Positions 9,268 to 17,688 of a stretch of 64,000 nucleotides of DNA are shown here, in pieces. Made by a program: the position numbers and the translations under genes. This stretch comes from Solirubrobacter soli DSM 22325. GTDB lineage: Bacteria; Actinomycetota; Thermoleophilia; Solirubrobacterales; Solirubrobacteraceae. The notes beneath the pieces were generated by a model. The model saw nothing but the letters and a program-made list of their open reading frames with translations, was not told the DNA's origin and ran no database searches. Within the stretch, counting starts at the first letter, position 1. Every line of letters starts with the position of its first letter. The stretch lies in assembly GCF_000423665.1 (NCBI RefSeq), contig NZ_KE384073.1, forward strand, positions 200,144 through 264,143, in the 5' to 3' direction.

Positions 9268-12200
9268 ATGCAGGCCGCGCGCGCGTATAGTCGCGCCAAG
9301 CTGAGCCCGGACCCGCGACCCACGATCGAGGAACCGACGGCGCGGTTGTTCGCCGGCCGGTACCGGATTCACCGCGACCTCGGTCGCGGCACCTCCAAGA
9401 CGGTCGTGCTCGCCTACGACACCAAGCTCGACCGCGAGGTCGCGCTGTGCCTGATCGGCGGCGAGCGCGAGCGGGTGGAGCGCGAGGCCAAGGTGATGGG
9501 CCGCCTCGGCGAGCACCCGCACATCGCGACGATCTACGACTGGGGCGAGGACGAGGGCCTGGTGTACATGGTCGTCCGCCACCTCGCCGGCGGCTCGCTC
9601 AGCGCCACAGGGCCGCTCGGGATCGACACCGTCCGGCGCGTCGGCCGTGACATCGCCGACGCGCTCGCCCACGCCCACGCCCACGGGATCGTCCACCGCG
9701 ACGTCAAGCCCGACAACATCTGGCTGACCGCCGACGGCACCGCGACGCTCGGCGACTTCGGTCTCGCGCTCGCCGCGGGGGAGGAGCAGGCGGCGACGAT
9801 CCACGGCACCGCCCACTACCTCTCGCCCGAGCAGGCGCGCGGCGCGCCCGTCGGCCCTCCCAGCGACCTCTACTCGCTCGGCGCGACCCTCTACGAGGCG
9901 CTCACCGGCGAGCCGCCGTTCAAGGGCGCGGACACGCGGACGCTCGCCGCCCAGCACATCTCCGCCGAGCCGCCGCCGCTGCCTGAGGCGTTCGGCGAAG
10001 TCGCCACGCTCGTCCACGCGCTGCTGGCCAAGCGGCCCGAGGATCGCCCCGACGCGACGGCGGTCCGCGAGGCGCTCGGCGGCGCGCCCGGGCCGGCGCT
10101 GTTCGGCCGCGACGCTGACCTGGCCGCGCTCGAGCGCGCGTTCGCCGCCGCCGACAACGGCCACGGCGGCCTCGTCGGCATCGCCGGCGAGCCCGGCAGC
10201 GGCAAGACCCGGCTCGCCCGCGCGCTGGCCGAGCGGGTGGATGCGACGGTCAGCTGGGGCCGGTGCGTCGAGATGGAGGGGGCGCCCGCGTTCTGGCCGT
10301 GGGCCGAGGCGCTGCGCGACCTCGAGCCGGCGGGTCTGCCGTCCGAGGCACACCGGATCGTCCCCGCGCTGACCGTGCCCGCGGCGACCACGGCCGAGGC
10401 GCGCTTCGCGCTCTTCGAGGCGATCGCGGGTGTCCTGCGCGGCGCCGCCGCGCAACGCCCGCTGCTCGTCGTCATCGAGGACCTGCAATGGGCCGACCGC
10501 TCCTCGCTCGCCCTGCTCGAGCACCTCGCGCCGCTGCTCGGACGGCTGCCGATCCTCGTCCTGGTCACCTACCGGCCGGGGGAGGCGCGCGAGGCGCTGC
10601 GAGCGATCGAGCATGAGCGGCTCGAGTTGCGCGGGCTCGGCCTGGAGGACGTCGGCCGCCTGATCGAGGCCGCGTCCGGGCGGTCCGCGAGCCCGGAGGT
10701 CGTCGCGGCCATCCACCGCCACACCGGCGGCAGCCCGCTGTTCGTGGGCGAGGTGGTGCGGATGGGCGACCTCAACGACCTCACCACGGTTCCCAAGCGC
10801 GTCATCGACGTCATCGGACGCCGCCTCGAACGGCTCCCCGCTGAGACCGTGACCGCGCTCCAGGCCGCCTCGGTGCTCGGGCCGGAGTTCCGCTCGGAGA
10901 CCCTCGCGCGGATGCTCGCGACCGACGTCGACACCGTCGAGGAGGCGCTCGACGCCGCGGTCGAAGCCGAGCTCGCGGGCGCGCCCACCGACGGCGGCGA
11001 CCGCTGGCGCTTCGCCCACGCGATCGTGCGCGACGCCGTCCTCGCCGAGCTGCCGAATCGCCGCCGCCGCGCCCTGCATCGCGCCGCGGCGGAGGTCCTG
11101 GAGGCCCGCTACGACCGCGGCGGCGAGGTCGACGTCGCCGAGCTCGCCCTGCACTTCTACGAAGGCGCCCGCGCCGCCGAGGCCGAACGCGCGATCCGCT
11201 ACGCGCGCGTCGCCGCCGAGCAGGCGCTGCTCCTGCTCGCGTTCGCGGACGCGGCGGCGCACTACGAGCGCGCGGTCGCGCTCACGGAGCGCCTGGAGAC
11301 CCCCGACGCCGAGACCACCTGCGAGCTGCTGCTCGCGCTGGCCGCCGCCCGCACCGGCGCGGGGCAGAGCGAGGCGGGGCGGGCGGAGTACCGGCGCGCG
11401 GCCGAGGTCGCCGAGCGCACGCGGACCCCTGAGCTGCTGGCGCGGGCGGCGCTGGGCTTCGCCGAGTGGGGCCCGTACGGCAAGGTCCATCACGAGGCGG
11501 TCCGGCTCCTCGAGCGCGCGCTCGATCGCTTGCCCGGCGAGGACGCGCCGCTCCGCGCCGCCGCGCTCGGCCGGCTCGCGGTCCGCCTGGACCCGCGCGC
11601 GGACCAGCCGCGCCGCGAGGCGCTGATGGAGCAGGCGCTGGCGATGGCGCGCCGGCTCGGCGACCACGACCTGCTCGTCCTGCTGCTGGGCATCAGCCCG
11701 CTGGTCAATTGGCGGCCGCAGTCGATCGCGCTGCGCCGCGAGCACACGGCCGAGGTGATCGCGCTCGCGCAGGCGGGCGAGCGCCAGGGCGCGATGTGGG
11801 CCCGGATCATCCGCGTCACCGACGCGCTCGCGCTCGGCGAGCTGCGCGAAGCCGACGCCGAGCTGGCGGCCTACCTGCGCCTGTCGGACGAGCTCGGCCG
11901 CATGTACTACCGCTGGTACGGGCTCGTGCTGCGCGGCGCGGTCGCCGCGTTCCGCGGGGAGCTGGAGACCGCCGACCGGCTCGCCGAGGAGGCGATCGCG
12001 ACGATCCGGCCGCACGACGCCGACTCCGAGCAGGAGTACAGCGTCCAGCGGCTCGTGCTCGGCGTCCTGCGCGGGGAGCCGGACCGCGTTCCCGCCGACG
12101 CGCTGACGGGCTTCGCGGATCGCTTCGCCGAGCTGCCGTTGTGGCCCGCGCTGCTCGCCCGCCACGCGCTGCTCACGGGCGACGACGACCAGGCCCGGCG

Positions 12201-12630
12201 GCTGCTCGCGCGCTTCGGCGACTTCGAGCGCGCCGACCGCGACCCCGACCGGCTCGCCGCGCTGACGCTGCTGGCCGACGTCGCGGCCGGCGTCGGCGAC
12301 CGTGCCGCCGCGCACGCGCTGTACGCGCGCCTGGAGCCCTACGCGGACTGGAACATCGTCATCGACCGCGCATGGGGCCTCCTCGGCTCGGCGGCCCGGC
12401 CGCTCGGCCGCCTGGCGGCGCTGACCGGGGACACTGCCCGCGCGCACGCCCACTTCGAGCGGGCGCGCGAGCTCAACGCCCGCTGGCACGCGGACCCGTG
12501 GGTGCTGCAGACGCTGCTCGACCACGCCACGGCGCTGCCCGAGGCGGCGCCGCGCCTGCGCGCCGAGGCCCTCGCCTCGGCGCGCGCACTCGGACTGCCG
12601 GCGCTTGCGCGCCGCGCCGCACGCCTCTAG
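9268..12630 (+). CDS. Ser/Thr protein kinase fused to AAA ATPase and helical repeats, WNK-like active site
   Basis: 1120 residues from ATG 9268; TTG 9346 is a possible later start, and a TATAGT box at 9286-9291 would fit that. The kinase domain (about 30-275) has HRDVKPDN (H143-N150), DFG (163-165) and E73 as the probable helix-C Glu. The usual VAxK lysine is Cys61 (REVALCLI), and a Lys sits instead in the glycine loop (LGRGTSKTV, K44), the arrangement known from WNK kinases. An ATPase follows with Walker A GEPGSGKT and Walker B LLVVIEDLQWAD, then about 600 residues of helical repeats. PknK-like architecture, without a DNA-binding domain. Its stop shares CTAG with the next gene. Confidence 0.88.
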   Translation: MQAARAYSRAKLSPDPRPTIEEPTARLFAGRYRIHRDLGRGTSKTVVLAYDTKLDREVALCLIGGERERVEREAKVMGRLGEHPHIATIYDWGEDEGLVYMVVRHLAGGSLSATGPLGIDTVRRVGRDIADALAHAHAHGIVHRDVKPDNIWLTADGTATLGDFGLALAAGEEQAATIHGTAHYLSPEQARGAPVGPPSDLYSLGATLYEALTGEPPFKGADTRTLAAQHISAEPPPLPEAFGEVATLVHALLAKRPEDRPDATAVREALGGAPGPALFGRDADLAALERAFAAADNGHGGLVGIAGEPGSGKTRLARALAERVDATVSWGRCVEMEGAPAFWPWAEALRDLEPAGLPSEAHRIVPALTVPAATTAEARFALFEAIAGVLRGAAAQRPLLVVIEDLQWADRSSLALLEHLAPLLGRLPILVLVTYRPGEAREALRAIEHERLELRGLGLEDVGRLIEAASGRSASPEVVAAIHRHTGGSPLFVGEVVRMGDLNDLTTVPKRVIDVIGRRLERLPAETVTALQAASVLGPEFRSETLARMLATDVDTVEEALDAAVEAELAGAPTDGGDRWRFAHAIVRDAVLAELPNRRRRALHRAAAEVLEARYDRGGEVDVAELALHFYEGARAAEAERAIRYARVAAEQALLLLAFADAAAHYERAVALTERLETPDAETTCELLLALAAARTGAGQSEAGRAEYRRAAEVAERTRTPELLARAALGFAEWGPYGKVHHEAVRLLERALDRLPGEDAPLRAAALGRLAVRLDPRADQPRREALMEQALAMARRLGDHDLLVLLLGISPLVNWRPQSIALRREHTAEVIALAQAGERQGAMWARIIRVTDALALGELREADAELAAYLRLSDELGRMYYRWYGLVLRGAVAAFRGELETADRLAEEAIATIRPHDADSEQEYSVQRLVLGVLRGEPDRVPADALTGFADRFAELPLWPALLARHALLTGDDDQARRLLARFGDFERADRDPDRLAALTLLADVAAGVGDRAAAHALYARLEPYADWNIVIDRAWGLLGSAARPLGRLAALTGDTARAHAHFERARELNARWHADPWVLQTLLDHATALPEAAPRLRAEALASARALGLPALARRAARL

Positions 12631-12875
12631 TCGTTGCCGACGCCACCCCAGCGGTCGGTTCCCTCCTGGATCTCGCTCTCGAGCCGGATCAGCCCTGCCT
12701 TGAGCTCGCCGTCGAGCTCACCCCCGTGCGTCCCGGTCTCCTTCTCGAAGGCGATCGCGTCCTTGACGATCGCGCGGAAGCCGTCCAGCGCTTCGTGGAA
12801 GTGCTGCGCCATCGCCTTGCGCACCTCCTTGACGTCCATCGTGTCGTAGCCGGGGAACGGGACCTTGGCGGCCAT
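12627..12875 (-). CDS. Small helical protein, unknown
   Basis: About 82 residues from ATG 12875, preceded by a purine-rich stretch. A GTG at 12890 overlaps the upstream peptidase stop as GTGA and is an equally possible start adding five residues. The sequence is charged and helical (KEVRKAMAQHFHEALDGFRAIVKDAIAFEKE), has no Cys and no signal peptide, and so is probably cytoplasmic. It is the last gene of a minus-strand unit with the S41 peptidase and sigma factor. Its stop overlaps that of the kinase-ATPase. No family recognised. Confidence 0.6.
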   Translation of the reverse strand: MAAKVPFPGYDTMDVKEVRKAMAQHFHEALDGFRAIVKDAIAFEKETGTHGGELDGELKAGLIRLESEIQEGTDRWGGVGND

Positions 12876-12886
12876 GGCCTTCTCTT

Positions 12887-14821
12887 TCACTTGGGGGTCT
12901 TGGACTTTGCGAGGAAGCGTGCGATGGGCCCGCCGGCCTCCGCGACGGGGCCACCGCCTTCGTCGAAGCCGAGGATCTCGAGCTTGGCGCCGAAGTCGCC
13001 GGTGACGTCCAGCTTCGTGGTCGCTCCCGCCGGGTCGACCACGATCGATGCCGACACCGGATGACCGTCGACGTACGCGTCGATGCGGGTCAGGCGCTCG
13101 GTGGTGATCGTCAAGCGCTTGGCGCCGCCGTCGACGGGCTCGGCGAGGACGTCCAGCCGGCAGGGCGGGCGCGAGTGGTGATGCAGGATCGAGACCGCGA
13201 ACGCCAGCAGGTCGCGGTTGCCGTCCAGGACGTCGGCGCGGGTGCGGTCGTGGCGCTCGTCAGGAGTGATCCCGAACTCCTCGACCGGGACGCCCGCGGA
13301 TCGGTTGACGCGCAGTGTGCGCCGCAGCGCGACCCGCATGTCGGTCCCACCCGGGAGCGCCCTGAGTCCCGAGTCGCCGCCGCCCACGCCGAGCAGCCGG
13401 CCGTGGTTCCAGACGTTGGCCCCGCCGGCGCCGGTGTTGGCGTCGAGGCCGATGACCTTCCCGATTCCGTGGTCCTGGAAGCCGGCGGCGAAGATGTCGG
13501 TCGTGCTGTAGCAGAGCGCGTCGACCAGCAGGACGACGGGGCCGTGGTAGCGCTGCCCACGGATGTTGCACGCGAACGCGTGCGCCGGCTCGAGCGGCTG
13601 CTGGTCCGAGTAGACCTCGGCGGTCTCGATCGCCCGTGTCAGCGACGGCCTGAACGCGCTGATCTCGGTGCTCGACGAGGACAGCCGGCGGGTCGCCGGC
13701 GTCGTGCGGACCTGCATCGGCTCAGGCGTGATCTTGCGCACGGTGAAGACCTGCAGGAGCAGCTCTCCGGCCGCGATCGCCCCGCCGCCGTTCCCGCGGA
13801 CGTCGAGGATCAGCCCGTCCGCGGGGAGGCCGGTGAGGATGTCGCAGACCTCGTTGACGAACGCCTCCGGGTCGAGCACGGCGAAGCTGCGGATACGCAG
13901 GTGCCCGACCGGGCGGCCGTCGACGTCGATCGTGCGCCATTGCAGGGCGTCGGCGAACGGCTTGCGCGAGAGGAACGGCGGCTCGAGCTCGGGCTCCTCG
14001 ATCCGCCCGCTCGCGCCGAGCCCTGCGCGCCGCCGCCCCGGCTCATCGGCCACCAGCTCCGGGAAGAACCGCTGCTTGGAGGACCGGCGCACCTCCTCGC
14101 CGACCGCGTCCACGCCCAGACCCTTGACCCGGTCGGGATCGGTCGCCTCGAGCGTGTCGTAGGGGATCACGCGCCATTTGCACGTGACCGTTCCGGGTGT
14201 GCCGCTTTCGTCGGAGAACTCGACCCGGACGGTCGCCTCCTGCGGCGCGGGCGAGACCGCGAGCGGGCGGTCGGTCATCGTCGCCACGCCGCGGGCGTGA
14301 CGGGCGGCCGGATTGCAGCCGCTCTGGCGGTCGGCGTTGTTCTCGATCGCCCGCCGGACCGGGAGCCCGTTCCAGGTCGTGATCACGACGCCGCGGGCGA
14401 GGGGCGCCCCGGAGCGCTCGATCGTGAGCCGCTCCCACTCGCGCTCGACGTACTTGACGACGACATGTGCGCCGGCGTCGTCGAAGTACTCCTCGACGCT
14501 GAACGGCAGGACCGCCGCGCGCTGGTGGAAGTGGCTCGGCAGCTTGTAGACGGTGTGCAGGTCGCGCACCGAGCGAAAGATCGCGAGCAGCTCCTCGTGG
14601 AAGGCCTGGTCGTCGTCGGCGAAGTCGTCCAGCGACGCCTCCAGCACGCGCAGTCGCTGGACCGGGTCGACGCCGTACATCGACCGCTTCAGCGCCAGGT
14701 GGACGTAGTAGTCCTCGAAGAGCCGCAGTGCCTGGCCGACGACCACGCCGCGCTCGGTGCCCGTCAGCGGGGTCGCCTCCGCCAGGAACTGGTCCAGCTC
14801 GACGATCTTCGGCTCGGGCAC
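12887..14821 (-). CDS. S41-family (tail-specific-like) peptidase
   Basis: About 644 residues from GTG 14821, with GGAAGG upstream and 29 bp after the sigma-factor stop. Longer upstream readings overlap the sigma gene and are unlikely. The N-terminal half is helical then beta-rich. The S41 core is in the C-terminal half: LPADGLILDVRGNGGGAI, then LLVDALCYSTTDIFAAGFQDHG with the predicted nucleophile Ser439. The usual FGKG lysine is absent; the equivalent segment reads NTGAGGANVW, so catalysis may use a different general base. No signal peptide, hence probably cytoplasmic. Likely co-transcribed with the sigma factor. Confidence 0.8.
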   Translation of the reverse strand: MPEPKIVELDQFLAEATPLTGTERGVVVGQALRLFEDYYVHLALKRSMYGVDPVQRLRVLEASLDDFADDDQAFHEELLAIFRSVRDLHTVYKLPSHFHQRAAVLPFSVEEYFDDAGAHVVVKYVEREWERLTIERSGAPLARGVVITTWNGLPVRRAIENNADRQSGCNPAARHARGVATMTDRPLAVSPAPQEATVRVEFSDESGTPGTVTCKWRVIPYDTLEATDPDRVKGLGVDAVGEEVRRSSKQRFFPELVADEPGRRRAGLGASGRIEEPELEPPFLSRKPFADALQWRTIDVDGRPVGHLRIRSFAVLDPEAFVNEVCDILTGLPADGLILDVRGNGGGAIAAGELLLQVFTVRKITPEPMQVRTTPATRRLSSSSTEISAFRPSLTRAIETAEVYSDQQPLEPAHAFACNIRGQRYHGPVVLLVDALCYSTTDIFAAGFQDHGIGKVIGLDANTGAGGANVWNHGRLLGVGGGDSGLRALPGGTDMRVALRRTLRVNRSAGVPVEEFGITPDERHDRTRADVLDGNRDLLAFAVSILHHHSRPPCRLDVLAEPVDGGAKRLTITTERLTRIDAYVDGHPVSASIVVDPAGATTKLDVTGDFGAKLEILGFDEGGGPVAEAGGPIARFLAKSKTPK

Positions 14822-14850
14822 GTGCGGCGATCCTTCCAGCAGTCGTTCGC

Positions 14851-15453
14851 TCAGTCCAGGACGGCCGCGGCGAGCTCGTCGTCGTCCCGCAGGCGCGCGA
14901 TCGCCCGCCCGCGGGTCGGCCCGATGCTGCCGATGGGCATGCCGAGCGCGAGCGACACCTCGGCGTAGGTCGGCTCCGGGTCGGCCAGCAGCACCCGCAT
15001 CAGCGCCTGCTCCCGTTCCGTGACGCGCTCGAGCGCCCGCGCGAGGGCGGTCGAGCGCTCGTGGCCGTCGAGGACGTCGAACGCGGTCGGCTCGACGAGC
15101 TCGGACTCGAGGGCCCGCCGCGCCTTGGCCTCGCGCTGGTTGATCGAGATGTGGCGCAGGCACTCGCGCCGGGCGGTCGTGTTGAGCCAGCCGGCGACGC
15201 TCTCCGGGTCGCGGAGCCCGCCGAGGTGCTCGAGCGCCCGCAACCAGGTGTCCTGGACGATGTCGTCGGCCTCGTGCGAGGTGAAGCGGTGGCAGCGGGC
15301 GACGGTGGCGATCCGGCGGGTGAAGCGGCGGAACAGTTCCGCCCAGGCGAGCGGGTCGCCGCCGGTGGCGGCGGCGACGAGGCCGCCGAGGCGCTCGGCC
15401 TGGGCGGAGGCGAGGGAGCGGGCGACGAGGGGGGAGGAGTAGTGGCCGGGCAT
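14851..15453 (-). CDS. ECF-type RNA polymerase sigma factor
   Basis: 200 residues from ATG 15453 (MPGHYSSPLVARS). Region 2 is clear: ELFRRFTRRIATVARC and HEADDIVQDTWLRALEHL, the core-binding and -10 recognition segment. Region 4 is the helix-turn-helix PTYAEVSLALGMPIGSIGPTRGRAIARL for -35 recognition. The size fits an ECF sigma factor. No anti-sigma gene is adjacent; instead it heads a unit with an S41 peptidase and a small protein. The opposite-strand neighbour is an FHA-HTH regulator, and the interval between holds strong dyads that could be operators. Confidence 0.88.
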   Translation of the reverse strand: MPGHYSSPLVARSLASAQAERLGGLVAAATGGDPLAWAELFRRFTRRIATVARCHRFTSHEADDIVQDTWLRALEHLGGLRDPESVAGWLNTTARRECLRHISINQREAKARRALESELVEPTAFDVLDGHERSTALARALERVTEREQALMRVLLADPEPTYAEVSLALGMPIGSIGPTRGRAIARLRDDDELAAAVLD

Positions 15454-15493
15454 GGCAGCGACGATCCGCCCGGGCGCCCCGCGCTCCCAGTCC

Positions 15494-15523
15494 CCCTGGG
15501 CGTGGCGTGCACGCCGCCCAGGG
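15494..15523. promoter_or_regulatory. 30-bp near-perfect dyad, candidate operator
   Basis: Eight-base arms CCCTGGGC and GCCCAGGG enclose the perfect 12-base palindrome GGCGTGCACGCC. It lies 41 bp upstream of the sigma-factor start, so it could be a repressor or activator site for that gene, or form a cruciform. No T-run follows it, which argues against a terminator. Confidence 0.5.
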
Positions 15524-15716
15524 CAGTGCGAGGTGGCAACGCCTCCACCCAGGGGGAGTCGAGGGTGAGTGGCGATCCCCCTCGGAGCCCGTTCAAGCAT
15601 TCCGGTGCGCCCGCCGCGGCACAGCCGCAGCGTCTCGCACCACCCACGCTGCTCACGGCCCAGAGGGCCGCGTCGCGAGCGCGGGCGGCGCGAGCCACTG
15701 GCGGCTGCACCACATC

Positions 15717-15729
15717 GGTCGGACCGACC
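15717..15729. promoter_or_regulatory. 13-bp perfect inverted repeat upstream of FHA-HTH gene
   Basis: GGTCGG-A-CCGACC, centred 36 bp before the proposed ATG 15759. A TACGAT sequence overlapping the start codon (15755-15760) resembles a -10 box only for a start further downstream. Candidate operator, perhaps for the FHA-HTH protein itself. Confidence 0.4.
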
Positions 15730-15758
15730 ATGCTCCAACGAACTCCTGTGCCCATACG

Positions 15759-16442
15759 ATGCGCTGGATGTTCGAACTGCAGTCGGTGGGCGAGTTGCAG
15801 GCGCGGCTCGAGGCCGAGCGCTCCGGCGTGCCGTTCCTGCTGTTCCGCGACGGCGAAGGCCGCCAGCACCTGGTGCGGCTGCCGGAGGCCGGCGAGGTCG
15901 TCATCGGTCGCGACCCCGACCACGGGATCGAGCTCGCGTGGGACCCGCAGGTCTCGCGCGTGCACGCGGTGCTCGAACGGATCGGCGGCGTCTGGACCGT
16001 CGAGGACGACGGGCTCTCGCGCAACGGGACGACGGTCAACGGCGTCCCGCTCAACGGGCGTCGGCGGCTGCGCGACGCCGACGTGCTCGGCTGCGGCGGC
16101 GTCAGCCTGCAGTTCCGCGCTCCCGAGGCGGGCGGCGTCGCCGAGACCTTGAAGGCCGACGCCGACGGGCCGGACCCGAGCGGCCTCACGCCCGCGCAGC
16201 GCCGCGTGCTGGTCGCGTTGTGCCGGCCGCTGCGCGACGCGCCCTACGGCGCGCCCGCGACGAACAAGCAGATCGCGGCCGAGCTGACGATCAGCGTCGA
16301 CGCCGTCAAGACGCATCTGCGGCGCATCGCCGAGCTGCTCGAGCTCGGCGAGCTTCCGCAGAACCGCAAGCGCGCCGAGCTGGCGTGGAAGGCGCTCAGC
16401 GCGGGCATCGTGACGCCGCGCGAGCTCCTCTCTGACCGCTGA
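15759..16442 (+). CDS. FHA domain fused to winged helix-turn-helix regulator
   Basis: About 227 residues from ATG 15759; ATG 15768 is an alternative. The FHA phosphothreonine-binding domain (roughly residues 30-125) shows VVIGRDPDHGIEL, QVSRVHAVLE and LSRNGTTVNGVPL, with the Arg, Ser-Arg-x-His and Asn-Gly hallmarks intact. After a linker the C-terminus is a DNA-binding domain (LTPAQRRVLVALC ... TNKQIAAELTISVDAVKTHLRRI). Such a protein would couple a Ser/Thr kinase signal directly to transcription. It is divergent from the sigma-factor unit, a plausible target, and the kinase-ATPase gene is 3 kb away. Confidence 0.85.
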   Translation: MRWMFELQSVGELQARLEAERSGVPFLLFRDGEGRQHLVRLPEAGEVVIGRDPDHGIELAWDPQVSRVHAVLERIGGVWTVEDDGLSRNGTTVNGVPLNGRRRLRDADVLGCGGVSLQFRAPEAGGVAETLKADADGPDPSGLTPAQRRVLVALCRPLRDAPYGAPATNKQIAAELTISVDAVKTHLRRIAELLELGELPQNRKRAELAWKALSAGIVTPRELLSDR

Positions 16443-16472
16443 GGACATCACGGTTCTGGAGCGCGGCCCGAG

Positions 16473-16491
16473 CGGCGGTGATACGCCGCCG
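16473..16491. terminator. Hairpin between convergent genes, possible two-way terminator
   Basis: CGGCGG and CCGCCG arms (6 bp) around a 7-base loop, nested inside GTTCTG/CAGAAC arms (16453-16458 and 16493-16498). It lies between the convergent FHA-HTH gene and the RES toxin gene. No U-tract, so confidence is modest. Confidence 0.4.
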
Positions 16492-17016
16492 TCAGAACAG
16501 CAGGCCGACGCCGGCGCGCATGGCGACCCGCTCCGCGAGGTCGAGGCCCGGCCCATGGTCGAGCGCGAGCGGGCCGTCGACGTGGTGCAGGAAGTGGACG
16601 CGGTCGCCGAACAGCACGATCGCGTCCTGGTCCGCGAACCGGCGCGACGCCCAGACGATGCCGTCGGCCTCGGGAGTGGCGTCGTGCAGCGCCTCGGCGG
16701 CATCGGCCGTCGAGCCGTAGGCCGACGCGGGCGCGTCGAGCAGCGCGCGGTCGTCGACCGCGATCAGCCGCAGCGCCCTCGGCATGGACAGGCGGCTGAT
16801 CCGGCGGTCGCGCAGCGCAGCGCGCGGGAGGTCGGAGCCTTCGGGTACATCGTGGAACAGGGCCTCCGCGATCGCGGTGTCGGCATCGAGCGCCGCGTAG
16901 AGCGTGGGGGTGACCGGCCGCCCGTACGGCAGCCGCCGCGGCGCGTCGAACTCGACCGGGGCGAAGCGCGCGTGATGGACGCGCACGAGCGTGGTCCCGG
17001 CGGGCAGCGTCCTCAC
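16492..17016 (-). CDS. RES-domain toxin
   Basis: 174 residues from GTG 17016, which overlaps the upstream stop as GTGA. The RES family signature residues are present: Arg in LVRVHHARFAP, Glu in DADTAIAEALFHDVP, and Ser in GIVWASRRF. Characterised RES toxins (MbcT/ParT type) destroy NAD+ by phosphorolysis or modify other cell targets, and are held inactive by a partner encoded just upstream. That partner arrangement is present here. Probably cytoplasmic. Confidence 0.8.
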   Translation of the reverse strand: MRTLPAGTTLVRVHHARFAPVEFDAPRRLPYGRPVTPTLYAALDADTAIAEALFHDVPEGSDLPRAALRDRRISRLSMPRALRLIAVDDRALLDAPASAYGSTADAAEALHDATPEADGIVWASRRFADQDAIVLFGDRVHFLHHVDGPLALDHGPGLDLAERVAMRAGVGLLF

Positions 17017-17612
17017 GTCGGCCGGTCGTGGAACGCCGCCGCGGCCGCTACCACCGCGTCGGGATCCTCGTCAAGGACATCCAGCGGACAACGGTCACCC
17101 AGCCATCCCGTCTTCGTCGTGAACCACAGCGCCTGCTCCCAGTCTCCGAGGCCGGCGTCACGCAGATGGGACAGCACGTCCCCGATCGGCACGCGCGGAT
17201 GCGCTTCGGCGTCGAACTGGAAGGCGGGGAAGACGACCTGCCCGTGCCAGTCGACCCCGACGATGCGGCCGGCGGCTCGCCAGGATGACGCCAGAGCCGA
17301 CCGGTTGGTTGCCTTCGATCCCGCTCTATCGGCCACTTCGGATGCTGTCCACGCGCCATGTTCACGCAAGCATTCCTGACGGGCGTCAGCCGTCCGGTGG
17401 GCGTGCCAGACTGCCGAGAGCGGGGGAACGCCCGGAGGCAAGAGCGCGTCGACAACGCGCTCGAGCTGGCCCGTGCGCGCCGCCGTCTGCAATTTGGCCC
17501 TGACAGCGGCGATTCGCGCTCTTTCCGGCGCGGTACCGGTCCGTGCGGAAAGCGTTTGCTCGATCGCCTCGAGCTCGGAGATGATCGATTTGAAGCCCAG
17601 ATCGTCCATCAT
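17013..17612 (-). CDS. Xre/MbcA-like antitoxin partner of RES toxin
   Basis: About 199 residues. ATG 17612 is chosen because GAGG lies just upstream; ATG 17609 and TTG 17621 are alternatives. The N-terminus is helical (SIISELEAIEQTL) with a central HTH-like region (WTASEVADRAG). The C-terminus (GDVLSHLRDAGLGDWEQALWF ... TGWLGDRCPLDVLDEDPDAVV) resembles the toxin-binding domain of MbcA/ParS antitoxins, including the conserved GxxPLDxL run. It precedes and overlaps the RES toxin, the usual order. Longer than typical 120-150 residue partners. Confidence 0.72.
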   Translation of the reverse strand: MMDDLGFKSIISELEAIEQTLSARTGTAPERARIAAVRAKLQTAARTGQLERVVDALLPPGVPPLSAVWHAHRTADARQECLREHGAWTASEVADRAGSKATNRSALASSWRAAGRIVGVDWHGQVVFPAFQFDAEAHPRVPIGDVLSHLRDAGLGDWEQALWFTTKTGWLGDRCPLDVLDEDPDAVVAAAAAFHDRPT

Positions 17613-17688
17613 TTGCCTCAATGCCCTGTTCGCGGACCAAACGGCAATTCCATTTCCTTAGGTTTGTGAATTAGTCTGGGTCCTGACC

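Larger units (their letters stand above)
15454..15758. other. Divergent intergenic region with several dyads
   Basis: About 305 bases without a convincing gene, between the divergent sigma factor and FHA-HTH genes. It holds a long near-perfect palindrome (15494-15523), further CCCAGGGGG/CCCCCTGGG inverted copies near 15492-15500 and 15549-15557, and a 13-bp inverted repeat close to the FHA gene (15717-15729). Most likely a two-way promoter and operator region. Confidence 0.6.

Noticed and set aside
9250..12525. Very long minus-strand open frame opposite the kinase-ATPase
   Set aside because: High GC content suppresses stops. The translation is Arg/Gly/Ala/Leu-rich without motifs, while the plus frame has complete kinase and ATPase domains.
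14822..15163. N-terminal extension of the S41 peptidase into the sigma-factor gene
   Set aside because: The extension reads as an out-of-frame shadow of sigma region 2 to 4; GTG 14821 with a ribosome site is better.
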